Shown here: piece after piece, positions 52,642-61,411 of the stretch
How positions within the stretch are numbered: position 1 is the stretch's first letter
Layout: every line of letters starts with the position of its first letter
Source: JAMHWD01 sp035911135
GTDB taxonomy: Bacteria > Pseudomonadota > Alphaproteobacteria > Micavibrionales > Micavibrionaceae
Length of the DNA stretch: 64,000 nucleotides
Reading direction: 5' to 3'
NCBI GenBank assembly: GCA_035911135.1
Contig: JAMHWD010000034.1
Span: 183,688-247,687, forward strand
Program-made: the position numbers and the translations under genes
The notes under the pieces: generated by a model
What the model saw: the letters and a program-made list of their open reading frames with translations, nothing else
Databases searched by the model: none
Told to the model about the DNA's origin: nothing

Positions 52642-53832
52642 TCAGGCGGCCTTCTTGCGCTGGTCCTCGGCCTTGGTCATCTGATAAGCCCAGTCGATCC
52701 AGGGCATCAGCGCCTCGACATCATTGGCCTGCACGGTTGCGCCGCACCAGATACGAAGACCCACAGGCGCATCGCGGTAACCCGCAATATCATACGCCAC
52801 GCCTTCCTGATCCAGCATTTTCACCAGCGCCTTCACAATCGCGCCTTGCTCGTCCGCGCTCAAGGCGTCAAACCACGGGTCGGAGATTTTCAGGCAGACT
52901 GATGTAATGGAACGAGACGCCGCATCACCGGCCAGAAATTCGGCCCAGTCGGTTTTGGCCACCCAATTCTCGATGGCTTTGTAGTTTTCCTCGCAGCGCG
53001 CGATCGTGGTTTTCAGGCCGCCGATATTCTCAACCCACATCAGCGCATCAAGGCAATCCTCAACCGCCATCATGGAAGGCGTATTGATTGTCGCGCCTTC
53101 GAAGATTTCCTTGTTCAGGACTTTCTTGCCGTCCTTGCCCTTTTTCGTCATGCGGAAGATTTTGGGCATTGGCCATGCGGGGTCATGGCTCTCCAGCCTT
53201 GCCACGGCCTTGGGCGAGAGCACCAGCATGCCATGCGCGCCTTCGCCGCCCAGCACTTTCTGCCAGCTCCACGTCACCACATCGAGTTTTTCCCATGGCA
53301 AATCATAGGCAAACACGGCCGAGGTCGCATCGCAAAGGGTCAAGCCTTCGCGGGAGGATGAAATCCAGTTGCCATCGGGCACACGCACGCCCGATGTCGT
53401 GCCGTTCCAGACAAACACAATATCGCGCGCCGGATCGGCCTTGGACAGGTCGGGCAGCTGGCCGTAAGGGGCCTCGTAGGATTTCACATCAGCCAGTTTC
53501 AATTCCTTGGTGATATCCTTGAGCCAGTCGGTCGAGAAGGCTTCCCAGGCGAAAATATCAACGCCGCGCGGCCCCAGCAGCGACCACATGGCCATCTCAA
53601 ACGCGCCCGTATCCGAGGCCGGCACGATACCCACGAAATAATCATCCGGGATGCCGAGGATTTTTTTCTGGCGGTCAATCGCATCTTTTAATTTTGCCTT
53701 GGCCGGGGCGGCGCGGTGCGAACGGCCCAGCATATTGGATTTGAGATTATCAAAGCTCCAGCCCGGACGCTTGGCGCAGGGGCCAGACGAGAAGCAAGGA
53801 TTGGCGGGTTTTTTATCGGGCTTGGCGATCAT
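52642..53832 (-). CDS. serC: phosphoserine aminotransferase
   Basis: SerC converts 3-phosphohydroxypyruvate and glutamate to phosphoserine. The 396-residue product has NPCFSSGPCAKRPGW, typical of the alphaproteobacterial type, the PLP lysine in WSWQKVLGGEGAHG and a C-terminal GLRIWCGATV. The start at 53832 follows AAGGATATCCC, a good ribosome-binding site; a frame six codons longer is less likely. In many relatives serC and serA are adjacent, but here 1.8 kb of unrelated genes lie between them. Confidence 0.94.
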   Translation of the reverse strand: MIAKPDKKPANPCFSSGPCAKRPGWSFDNLKSNMLGRSHRAAPAKAKLKDAIDRQKKILGIPDDYFVGIVPASDTGAFEMAMWSLLGPRGVDIFAWEAFSTDWLKDITKELKLADVKSYEAPYGQLPDLSKADPARDIVFVWNGTTSGVRVPDGNWISSSREGLTLCDATSAVFAYDLPWEKLDVVTWSWQKVLGGEGAHGMLVLSPKAVARLESHDPAWPMPKIFRMTKKGKDGKKVLNKEIFEGATINTPSMMAVEDCLDALMWVENIGGLKTTIARCEENYKAIENWVAKTDWAEFLAGDAASRSITSVCLKISDPWFDALSADEQGAIVKALVKMLDQEGVAYDIAGYRDAPVGLRIWCGATVQANDVEALMPWIDWAYQMTKAEDQRKKAA

Positions 53833-53940
53833 GGGATATCCTTCATGCATCTTTCTTGTAAATCAGCCGTTGTGGCCTCCTAAATTCGGTGTCACAATAT
53901 GCTACGCGCTGTTCAATTTCAACACCGGAGAAGTCTTCAG

Positions 53941-54837
53941 ATGGAAATTTTTGTGCCTTTTGCCATTATCATAGCCGCCTATCTTGTGACTTGCCTTTTC
54001 ACCGTCCCCCAGCGTACCGAAGCGCTTATTACCTTTTTTGGCAAGCATGTACGCACCGAAGACCGCCCCGGCCTTAATATCAAATGGCCCTGGCCGTTCA
54101 ATATTGTCACCGCCAAGGTCCCCACCGATTTGCGCCAGGTGGATGAAAAGCTCGACACCAAGACCAAAGACGACCTGTTCGTGCGCCTGCCGATTACCAT
54201 TCAATATGAGGTCGTGGATACAGGGCGGTTCTTCTTTGATACCAATCACCCGATCGAGCAGATGAACAAGATTGTCTCGGCATCCGTCCGGAAATATACA
54301 TCCGGCAAGGAATTTCAGGAACTTTACACCGAGCGTGATGAAATCAGCGGCGGCGTTATTGACGATGTCAAAAAGCAGGTATCGGATTACGGCATCAATA
54401 TCCGCCGTATCGTGATTGACGAACCCGCCGCGCCCAAGGATGTACAGGATTCATTCAACCGGGTGCGGGCATCCGAACGCGAAAAAGATGCCGCCACCAA
54501 CGAAGCCGCCGCCGAATATATCCGCAGCGTCAAGGCCGCCGAAGCCGACAAGCAGCGCAACATCCTGATCGGGGAAGGTGTGGCCGGTTTCCGCCAGAGC
54601 ATCGCCGAAGGATATGTCGGCATCCGCAAGAGCCTGATGACCGAAGGGGTGGATGCCGATATTGCCGACCGGTTCATGGAAGAGGCCATGCGCCTTGATA
54701 CGATCCGGGATGTGGGCGAAAAAGGCAATATGGTGATTGTCATGCCGTCCAATCAGAATAATAATGCGCTCACCGACTTGCTGAGTTCCACGCCTATCAT
54801 TGAAAAGCTGATAGAGCAGCAAAAGAAAAAATCATAA
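53941..54837 (+). CDS. SPFH / band-7 domain membrane protein (HflK/HflC or stomatin type)
   Basis: The 298-residue product has one N-terminal transmembrane helix (FVPFAIIIAAYLVTCLF), a band-7 domain with GKHVRTEDRPGLNIKWPWPF and VDEKLDTKTKDDLFVRLPITIQYEV, and then an Ala/Glu-rich coiled coil (about residues 180-235, REKDAATNEAAAEYIRSVKAAEADKQR). Such proteins build membrane rings; HflK and HflC surround FtsH. The nearby stand-alone FtsH-type peptidase makes a link tempting but unproven. The gene diverges from serC and is followed by serB. Confidence 0.85.
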   Translation: MEIFVPFAIIIAAYLVTCLFTVPQRTEALITFFGKHVRTEDRPGLNIKWPWPFNIVTAKVPTDLRQVDEKLDTKTKDDLFVRLPITIQYEVVDTGRFFFDTNHPIEQMNKIVSASVRKYTSGKEFQELYTERDEISGGVIDDVKKQVSDYGINIRRIVIDEPAAPKDVQDSFNRVRASEREKDAATNEAAAEYIRSVKAAEADKQRNILIGEGVAGFRQSIAEGYVGIRKSLMTEGVDADIADRFMEEAMRLDTIRDVGEKGNMVIVMPSNQNNNALTDLLSSTPIIEKLIEQQKKKS

Positions 54838-54860
54838 AAACCAAAAGTAAAAGCCTGCCC

Positions 54861-55766
54861 ATGAGTTACGTCCTTACCCTTGTTGCGTCCTCCCCGAAAA
54901 GCCCGCTGAAAGATTCCCACTTTAAAGAGATCGGGAATATTATCGGGTATTACAACCAGCAATTCACGGCCGCGCCGATATGGCTGGCGCCTAAAATTGC
55001 CGCGGATCTTGGCATAGCGCAAAAACCCCAAAGCGCCATGATGGCGCATTTGCGCGAATTTCTGGCCGCGGGCAAAATAGATATCTTCACGCAGCCCATC
55101 GAGCGCCGCCGTAAAAAACTGCTGCTGGCGGATATGGATGCCACTATCGTTTCCACCGAGACACTGGATGAGCTGGCGGAGTACGCAGGCCTTAAGGACA
55201 AGATCGCCGCCATTACGCAGCAAGCCATGGAAGGCAAGATGGATTTCCACACCGCCCTGCGGGAGCGCGTTGGCCTGCTGAAGGGCCTCTCATCTGAAAA
55301 ACTGGCCGAGACCTTGAGCAAGACAGAAATCAATCCCGGCGCGCAGGCCCTTGTCAAAACGATGCGCGATAACGGCGCGACCTGCGTTCTGGTTTCGGGC
55401 GGGTTTACCTATTTTACCGGGGCAATCGCCGAGCAGTTGGGCTTTCATCACCATCACGGCAACGAGCTGATCATCGAGAACAACATCCTGACCGGCAAGG
55501 TCGGCGAGCCTATCCAGGACAAGCAATCAAAACTGGAGCATCTGCGCCGTTACTGCCTTGATCTAAACCTCAAGGAAGACAACGTCATGACGATCGGCGA
55601 TGGGGCCAATGATATCCCGATGCTCAAAGCCGCGGGGCTGGGTGTGGGTTATCACCCCAAGCAGGCGGTGATAGACGAGATTGAAAACCTGATCCTGTAT
55701 GGCGATCTTTCAGCAGCCCTGTATGCACAAGGCTATACCAGCCAGCAAATCGGGAATGTGGCCTGA
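54861..55766 (+). CDS. serB: phosphoserine phosphatase
   Basis: SerB dephosphorylates phosphoserine in the last step of serine synthesis. The 301-residue HAD-type enzyme has the nucleophile motif LLLADMDATIVSTET (about residues 88-102), VLVSGGFTYF, and the metal-binding VMTIGDGANDIPML. The first 85 residues form the regulatory N-terminal domain common in proteobacterial SerB. It completes the serA-serC-serB set within 6.5 kb. Confidence 0.94.
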   Translation: MSYVLTLVASSPKSPLKDSHFKEIGNIIGYYNQQFTAAPIWLAPKIAADLGIAQKPQSAMMAHLREFLAAGKIDIFTQPIERRRKKLLLADMDATIVSTETLDELAEYAGLKDKIAAITQQAMEGKMDFHTALRERVGLLKGLSSEKLAETLSKTEINPGAQALVKTMRDNGATCVLVSGGFTYFTGAIAEQLGFHHHHGNELIIENNILTGKVGEPIQDKQSKLEHLRRYCLDLNLKEDNVMTIGDGANDIPMLKAAGLGVGYHPKQAVIDEIENLILYGDLSAALYAQGYTSQQIGNVA

Positions 55767-55809
55767 AATAACCCCGTTTATTTTCACATAATATCAAAAC
55801 CAAACATTA

Positions 55810-55840
55810 ACCCCGAAGCCCTTACACTGAAAATCGGGGT
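55810..55840 (+). other. hairpin in the serB-AAA gap
   Basis: ACCCCGA (55810-55816) pairs with TCGGGGT (55834-55840) around a 17-nt loop, and is followed by TATGGTAGTATAGTG. No T-run follows, so its role (weak terminator or regulatory stem) is open. Confidence 0.35.
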
Positions 55841-55935
55841 ATGGTAGTATAGTGTTTCAAGCACTGGGCGCTCGCCCCATAGACTGATCTGCGTTTTATT
55901 CCTTTAAATTCATATTTCTTATTTCGGAATTCACC

Positions 55936-56892
55936 ATGAGCGATCAATGGCAATATCTCGTCACCACGCCGGAGCTGGAGAATCTCTTCACCGCGTATTG
56001 CAATGATTTTACAGCGCTGGCCAAGGCCGGGCGCTATGGCCCTATTACGGGCCGTGACCGCGAGGTCGATGAAACCATCCTGATTTTGCTGCAAAAGGGC
56101 CGCAAGAACGCCGTTCTGCTGGCCCCGGCCGGGGTTGGTAAGACGGCCATGGTGGTGGCGCTGGCGCAGAAAGTCGCCGCGCGCGAAGTACCCGAATATC
56201 TGCAAGACGCCCGCGTTCTGGAGGTTGATCTGGCGCGTATGGCCGCCGGAACATCCAGCCCTGCCGAGTTTCAGGAGCGTTTTATCCCGCTATGCAAAGG
56301 CGTGGCCGAACGTTATCACGATCCCAAATTACCGCGCACGATCCTGTTCCTTGACGAGATCCACCAGATCATGCCGAACTGCGTCGGCTCATCCTATAAG
56401 GGCCTTTCGGATGTGATGAAGCCCTATCTGACGGCAGGTGACCTGATGGTCATCGGCGCGACGACGCTGGATGAATTTCGTATGTATGTGGCCACCGACC
56501 CGGCCCTTGACCGCCGTTTCCAGAAAGTCTTTCTGAATATCCCGAACGAGGTCGAGACATACCGGATTTTAAAATCCCTGCGCCCCGGATTTGAAAAGCA
56601 CCACAAGGTGACCATATCGAATATCCAATTGATGCTGATCGTCAAACTGACCGACGAGCATATGCGAAAGCGTAACCAGCCCGATAAATCTATCATCACG
56701 ATGGATTCTGCCATGGCCTATCACGTCAAGACGCATGGACAGGGCACGGAATGTGACATGTCTTCGGTTTATTACATGGTTGGCCGTGAAACGGGCCTGA
56801 ACAAGCAAGCCCTGCATGATGAGAAAAAATACCACCGTATCATCAAGGAAGTCATGCAGATCGAGGGCGAGGAAGATATTTATTATATCTAA
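55936..56892 (+). CDS. stand-alone AAA+ ATPase similar to the D1 ring domain of ClpA/ClpB
   Basis: The 318-residue protein consists of one AAA+ module. It has GRDREVDETILIL, Walker A LLAPAGVGKTAMV (about residues 62-74), Walker B TILFLDEIH (about 135-143), the sensor-1 stretch VIGATTLDEFRMY, and the arginine-finger segment DPALDRRFQKV. These follow ClpB/ClpA D1 closely (IGATTLDEYRKY, ALERRFQ). The Clp N-domain, the coiled-coil middle region, the D2 ring and any ClpP-binding loop are absent. Its substrate or partner is unknown. It is monocistronic, between serB and rsmC. Confidence 0.75.
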   Translation: MSDQWQYLVTTPELENLFTAYCNDFTALAKAGRYGPITGRDREVDETILILLQKGRKNAVLLAPAGVGKTAMVVALAQKVAAREVPEYLQDARVLEVDLARMAAGTSSPAEFQERFIPLCKGVAERYHDPKLPRTILFLDEIHQIMPNCVGSSYKGLSDVMKPYLTAGDLMVIGATTLDEFRMYVATDPALDRRFQKVFLNIPNEVETYRILKSLRPGFEKHHKVTISNIQLMLIVKLTDEHMRKRNQPDKSIITMDSAMAYHVKTHGQGTECDMSSVYYMVGRETGLNKQALHDEKKYHRIIKEVMQIEGEEDIYYI

Positions 56893-56901
56893 AACCTTGT
56901 C

Positions 56902-56990
56902 TTTTTCGTTTGTATGGCGTTGCTTCGTTGCTCATGGCCTTATACGGCTACTTCACGCCTCGCGCCTGATACAATCAAAAAATTCTGCCT
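56902..56990 (-). repeat. dispersed intergenic repeat, copy B (downstream of rsmC)
   Basis: Read on the minus strand this is the best match to copy A: CAGAATTTTTTGATTGTAT, CAGGCGCGAGGCGTGAA, then the 20-nt block identical to copy A (56936-56917 here), then TACAAACGAAAAAGAC. It fills the gap between two convergent genes. Confidence 0.7.
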
Positions 56991-58006
56991 TATTTTTCCG
57001 TCCGGTAAATTTTAAATCCGTCTTTTTGCAGCAGCATCTCGCCATGCTTGAAAGATGCGCGTAATATCTCCTCGTAAGGGAGCTGGGCATTGGCCACCAG
57101 CCAGAGCGTGCCGCCGGATTTGAGCGATTTCGCCGCCCGGTCGATGAAGGCCTTGCCCAGCGCAATATCCGTGGCCTTGCCATCATGAAAAGGCGGGTTC
57201 ATCAGGATAAAATCATAGGCATTATCGGGAATAATTTTATCGCGGGTAATATCGGCCCAGATACATTCAATTTTATCGGCGGCAAAATCCAGATTTTCGC
57301 GCGCGCAATCAAGGGCGCGTTTGTCAGCCTCGATCAGCGCCATGGATGTCACGGCCTGGGAGGCTTGCAGGATTTCACAGGATAAATACCCATAGCCGCA
57401 ACCAAAATCCGCGCCAGCGCCAGCACAGCGATCATCACAAAGCGCCGCCAGCATGGCCGATCCGTAATCAACCTTTTCCCAGCCATAAATGCCGGGCTGG
57501 GTGATGAATTCCGTTTGCGGGTGCTGGGCCGCGGCAAGATTATCCGACCAGTTCGCAACAATACCGGTCTGCAATCCCGCGCCTTTGCGCGCAATGACGG
57601 CCCGCGCCCGGTTTTTGATGATTTCATTGACGATATCAAACCCGGCCTCGGCCATTATTTTTTTCAGGCGCTTGCCGCCGGCATCATTATCGGCCGCCGC
57701 AATCACGATACCGCCGTCTTTGACCCGAAGCGCAGCGCGCGCAATATCGCCTTGCGTCTCGGTAATATTTTTCGTGGCCAGTATAAGGGCCCCGCTGAAA
57801 TTGGGGGATTCATCCAGATCATCCCAAAGCGCATGGCAGGACATGCCGGATTTCAGACATTCATCATAATGCGGCTTATAGGGTTGGATAGCGGTGCATT
57901 CCCGCGGCGCGGCCTTATGCGGGGTACCATGCACAAACAGCCAGCCGCCCGCATTATCGGGGCAGGCAGAAAAGGCCAGAAACAAGGTATCGGAAGCGCC
58001 GTTCAT
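56990..58006 (-). CDS. rsmC: 16S rRNA (guanine-N2-)-methyltransferase, RsmC type
   Basis: The 338-residue protein has the RsmC layout: a degenerate N-terminal methyltransferase-like half and a C-terminal SAM-dependent half with GADFGCGYGYLSCEIL (SAM loop, about residues 196-211), ALIEADKRALDCAREN and the amino-methylating motif DFILMNPPFHDGK (about 262-274). RsmC modifies G1207 in 16S rRNA, but the exact target here is assumed from the family. It overlaps the edge of repeat copy B at its 3' end. Confidence 0.85.
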   Translation of the reverse strand: MNGASDTLFLAFSACPDNAGGWLFVHGTPHKAAPRECTAIQPYKPHYDECLKSGMSCHALWDDLDESPNFSGALILATKNITETQGDIARAALRVKDGGIVIAAADNDAGGKRLKKIMAEAGFDIVNEIIKNRARAVIARKGAGLQTGIVANWSDNLAAAQHPQTEFITQPGIYGWEKVDYGSAMLAALCDDRCAGAGADFGCGYGYLSCEILQASQAVTSMALIEADKRALDCARENLDFAADKIECIWADITRDKIIPDNAYDFILMNPPFHDGKATDIALGKAFIDRAAKSLKSGGTLWLVANAQLPYEEILRASFKHGEMLLQKDGFKIYRTEK

Positions 58007-58161
58007 ACGGGGGAGAATAGCATCGCAAGGATCAAATGACGATCATAAAAAGGCAAAACCGCGCGGGAAAGACAATCCGGAATATTGGGTGGGCGATTTC
58101 CGGATTTTTCCCCGCGCGGCCAATTTGCAGTTCCCCGCAAAAACCTTGCTCTGCCTTTTTC

Positions 58162-61100
58162 CTACAGCACCAGTAATGTGCCGTTGGCCGCCAGCGTATC
58201 GACGCTGTCTGTAATTTTAACGCCTGCAATCGTGGCAATCGTCACAAAATCATTACCCACACCATCGACATTCACCTTGATATCGGTGTTGCTGCCGCTG
58301 ATGGCGAATTTCACGAAATCCGCCAGATTGTCAGATGCATCATAGCCATCCAGAATATCCGAGATATCCAGCCTGTCCTGGCCTTTTTGGAAATCCTTCA
58401 CTGTATCCTTGCCGACAAGACTATCGAACACAAACGTATCCGCGCCCGATCCGCCATAGAGCGTATCATTGCCAGCGCCGCCAGCCAGAATATCGTCCCC
58501 GGCCTCGCCGTAGAGCGTGTCATTACCCGCGCCGCCATAAAGCGTATCATTGCCGGTTTCACTGTTGTCGATGGTGACCTTGTTAATGTTCAGATCAAAA
58601 AGAACATCCTCGTAATCGCCATCGCCCAGATTCTTGAGGTCCTCAAAACCAATACGCAGCACATCCGTGTTGCCTTGGGTCAGTAGGCCCGAAACAGCAT
58701 GTGTTTTACCATCGGCATTCAGATCTGCCGCTTCGCCGCGTTCCGTGGTGTGATAGACCCCGCCCTTGAGCAAGGCCGTTGTCGTGCCATCATCATAGAC
58801 AACCGAAATATCATTGCCGTTGTCATGGATCGTAGCGGCGCGTTCACCTGCCGTGCCATAGCCATAGATAAATTTGATATTGCCGGGATCGGATGTATCG
58901 AGATTGCCATAGCCGTTATTCAATGTATTGCCATCGGCGATAATGAAAAATCCGTAATTCCCGCCATCAGTGCCGCCCGGAATATCAATCTGATGGGCAG
59001 TGTTGAGGCCGGCCGTTTTGACATTTTCCCACAGCAGGCTGGCCGAGACGATCGTGCCATCATCGGCAATGCTGTAAATGCCCAGAGAATTATCATAGCC
59101 CGCATAACCCTTGCGGAATGTAATGGTTGCCGTGGCATCCCAGCTCACATTCAAATTCGGATCGGTAATCCCCAGCGCCGTCTCACCGGAAGGCGTAAGA
59201 TTTCTGATATCTACGCGTTCCTTGAGCGTCGGGAAAAGAACACTGTCGGCAAATGCCTTATCGACATAGCTCAGCGCATCGCCGTTGCCGCCATAAATCA
59301 CATCATTGCCCGCGCCGCCATAAATGACATCATCGCCTTCGCCCAGATAAACCTGCGAAGCCTTGTAATTGCCATCCAGATAAACCGTATCATCACCGGA
59401 TCCGGCCTCGATCGTTACTTTGGTGATGCCTTTATCACCGGCAAAATCAATCGTGTCATTGCCTTCATTCGTTTTGATATCAAAGAGATTGGACCAGCCA
59501 GAATTATTCGTCAGCGCCTCAATGACCACTGTATCATTGCCATCACCCGTTGTAATAAAGCCGCGCTTAGCATCGGTGATCTGAACAAAACTATCGCCGC
59601 CATTACCAAAAGTCACATCGGTATGCACGAAATTGCTAAGCGTGATATTCCCTGCCTGATCCGAGGAAACCTCGACATTTTTCATGCTGTTCCAGGCGGT
59701 ATCCAATGATACGGCGGCCGTATTGGCATCTGCGAAGGAATAGGTTACTTGCGTCTTGGCGGCCACGCCTGCAACGCCCATCACATTGTTTTTCACACTA
59801 TAGGATGTGCCGTAAGCATCCGGCACAAGATCATAGCCATCGGTGCTGTCGATATATTGTGTCGCGATATTGCCATGGCTGACGCGTATCTCGATATTGG
59901 GCGCAATGGCATCAGGCACATCATTCACGGCCAGATCAACCGTGCCGATATCAATGCCGCCATTGCCATCTTTCAGGTAGTAATCAAAACTGTCCGCGCC
60001 ATAGAAATCCGCCGCCGGCGTATAGGTGAAATCGCCATTGGACAAGATTTCGACCGTGCCGCCCGCCGCCGTCGTGATCGTCTGCGGCCAGACATAAATC
60101 GTATCGCCGTCAATATCGGAATCATTGCCAAGGACATTCCCCGCAATCGCCGTGTCCTCATCGCCGGCGAAACTATCATCACCAGCAACAGGGGCATCAT
60201 TTACCGGCGCGACTGTTAAAGTCACCGTCCCGAAATCAGACCCGCCCTGACCATCGACAACCTCATAATCGAAGCTGTCCGCACCAAAGAAATCTGCCAA
60301 CGGCGTATAGGTGAAGTTTCCATCCGCACCCAGCACAACAGTGCCGCCAGCGGCCGTTGTGATCGTTCCGGCCACCGCAGAAATCGACCCGCCATAGGAA
60401 TCTGTATCATTGCCAAGGACATTGCCGGTGATTGTATTGTCTTCATCGCCGCCGAAAGCATCATCACCCGCCACAGGCGCCTCGTTCGGCTTGGTAATGC
60501 TACGCAAATCAAAGGTCGTGCCATTGGAGGAGAAGAAAATATTATCAATCCCCGCACCCGGCGCGCTGAACTGGCCCAGAATTGTGATTGATCCGCCAAA
60601 GGCGCCATTATTGACATCAATAATCAGATCAAAGCCGCTGATGGTGAATGTCAGATCATTGATATCCGAAAACGGCGTAAAGAGAATATTGTTAATCTCG
60701 GCATCCGCGCCTTCTGAAATAACATCATTGCCGAAGAATGTATTATCCGAAAATGTATAGGTATCAGAACCCGTACCGCCTGAGAGATAATCATTACCCG
60801 TGCCGCCATCAATATTGTCAAAGCCCGGCCCGCCATCAATAATATCATTGCCATCAAGGCCGCGGATCGTGTCATTGCCGGAATTGGCCCAGAGAATATC
60901 ATCCCCCGCGCCGCCATTAATATTCATATTGGTGGTAATAATATATGTGGTGCTGGCAAGGTTGATAACGTCACCGCCGGCACTGGCGATAATGCTTTCG
61001 ACATTACGGATCATCTGAACGCCCGACCCGTTATCGATCAACAGCACATCGCCCAGCGAAGACATAATGAGCGTATCAGTACCGTTCAGCCCATCATAAG

Positions 61101-61227
61101 CGGTATTGTTAACATTCTTTTCCTCATCAATAGAAAGCGTATAGCCCGAATAGGCATTGGTGAGTGTCGCCGTGAACTGCTGGAGCGTCCCGGAAAAGGT
61201 GATGGTATCATTACCATTAGTAGCCAT
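58162..61227 (-). CDS. RTX calcium-binding protein with DUF4114 domain, type I secretion substrate
   Basis: The 1021-residue product begins MATNGNDTITFSG, carries a first block of nonapeptide Ca-binding repeats (GGAGDDILWANSGNDTIRG, about residues 115-165), two cadherin-like repeats (NEAPVAGDDAF, NDAPVAGDDSF; about 255-440), a second RTX block (about 655-690), a DUF4114-type region with FFIIADGNTL and LKNLGDGDYEDVLFD (about 710-905), a third RTX block (GAGNDTLYGEAGDDILAGG) and a secretion tail with FVFDSLVGKDTVKDFQKGQDRLDIS. No transporter gene is adjacent, so it may use the system at 34740-40064. The surface role is unknown. Confidence 0.88.
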   Translation of the reverse strand: MATNGNDTITFSGTLQQFTATLTNAYSGYTLSIDEEKNVNNTAYDGLNGTDTLIMSSLGDVLLIDNGSGVQMIRNVESIIASAGGDVINLASTTYIITTNMNINGGAGDDILWANSGNDTIRGLDGNDIIDGGPGFDNIDGGTGNDYLSGGTGSDTYTFSDNTFFGNDVISEGADAEINNILFTPFSDINDLTFTISGFDLIIDVNNGAFGGSITILGQFSAPGAGIDNIFFSSNGTTFDLRSITKPNEAPVAGDDAFGGDEDNTITGNVLGNDTDSYGGSISAVAGTITTAAGGTVVLGADGNFTYTPLADFFGADSFDYEVVDGQGGSDFGTVTLTVAPVNDAPVAGDDSFAGDEDTAIAGNVLGNDSDIDGDTIYVWPQTITTAAGGTVEILSNGDFTYTPAADFYGADSFDYYLKDGNGGIDIGTVDLAVNDVPDAIAPNIEIRVSHGNIATQYIDSTDGYDLVPDAYGTSYSVKNNVMGVAGVAAKTQVTYSFADANTAAVSLDTAWNSMKNVEVSSDQAGNITLSNFVHTDVTFGNGGDSFVQITDAKRGFITTGDGNDTVVIEALTNNSGWSNLFDIKTNEGNDTIDFAGDKGITKVTIEAGSGDDTVYLDGNYKASQVYLGEGDDVIYGGAGNDVIYGGNGDALSYVDKAFADSVLFPTLKERVDIRNLTPSGETALGITDPNLNVSWDATATITFRKGYAGYDNSLGIYSIADDGTIVSASLLWENVKTAGLNTAHQIDIPGGTDGGNYGFFIIADGNTLNNGYGNLDTSDPGNIKFIYGYGTAGERAATIHDNGNDISVVYDDGTTTALLKGGVYHTTERGEAADLNADGKTHAVSGLLTQGNTDVLRIGFEDLKNLGDGDYEDVLFDLNINKVTIDNSETGNDTLYGGAGNDTLYGEAGDDILAGGAGNDTLYGGSGADTFVFDSLVGKDTVKDFQKGQDRLDISDILDGYDASDNLADFVKFAISGSNTDIKVNVDGVGNDFVTIATIAGVKITDSVDTLAANGTLLVL

Positions 61228-61411
61228 TAATCTATTACCCCTTGATTTTATTGCCCTAGTTTTTCCCCATGGGCCGCGTTAACCGCTTATCTTAATATAT
61301 TAGCGAAAATTTCTTAAAATTTTATGTAAAAGGTTAAGATCTTCATCATTGTCTTGCATCCCCTTGGTTTTGGCTTTATTTAAGCTAAAGCACATCTATT
61401 AAAGATTCCTT

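Noticed and set aside
61228..61411. Possible CtrA box or manganese riboswitch before the MATE-mntP pair
   Set aside because: TTAA motifs are present, but the spacings are 9 and 16 bases rather than 7, and no yybP-ykoY-like core is visible.
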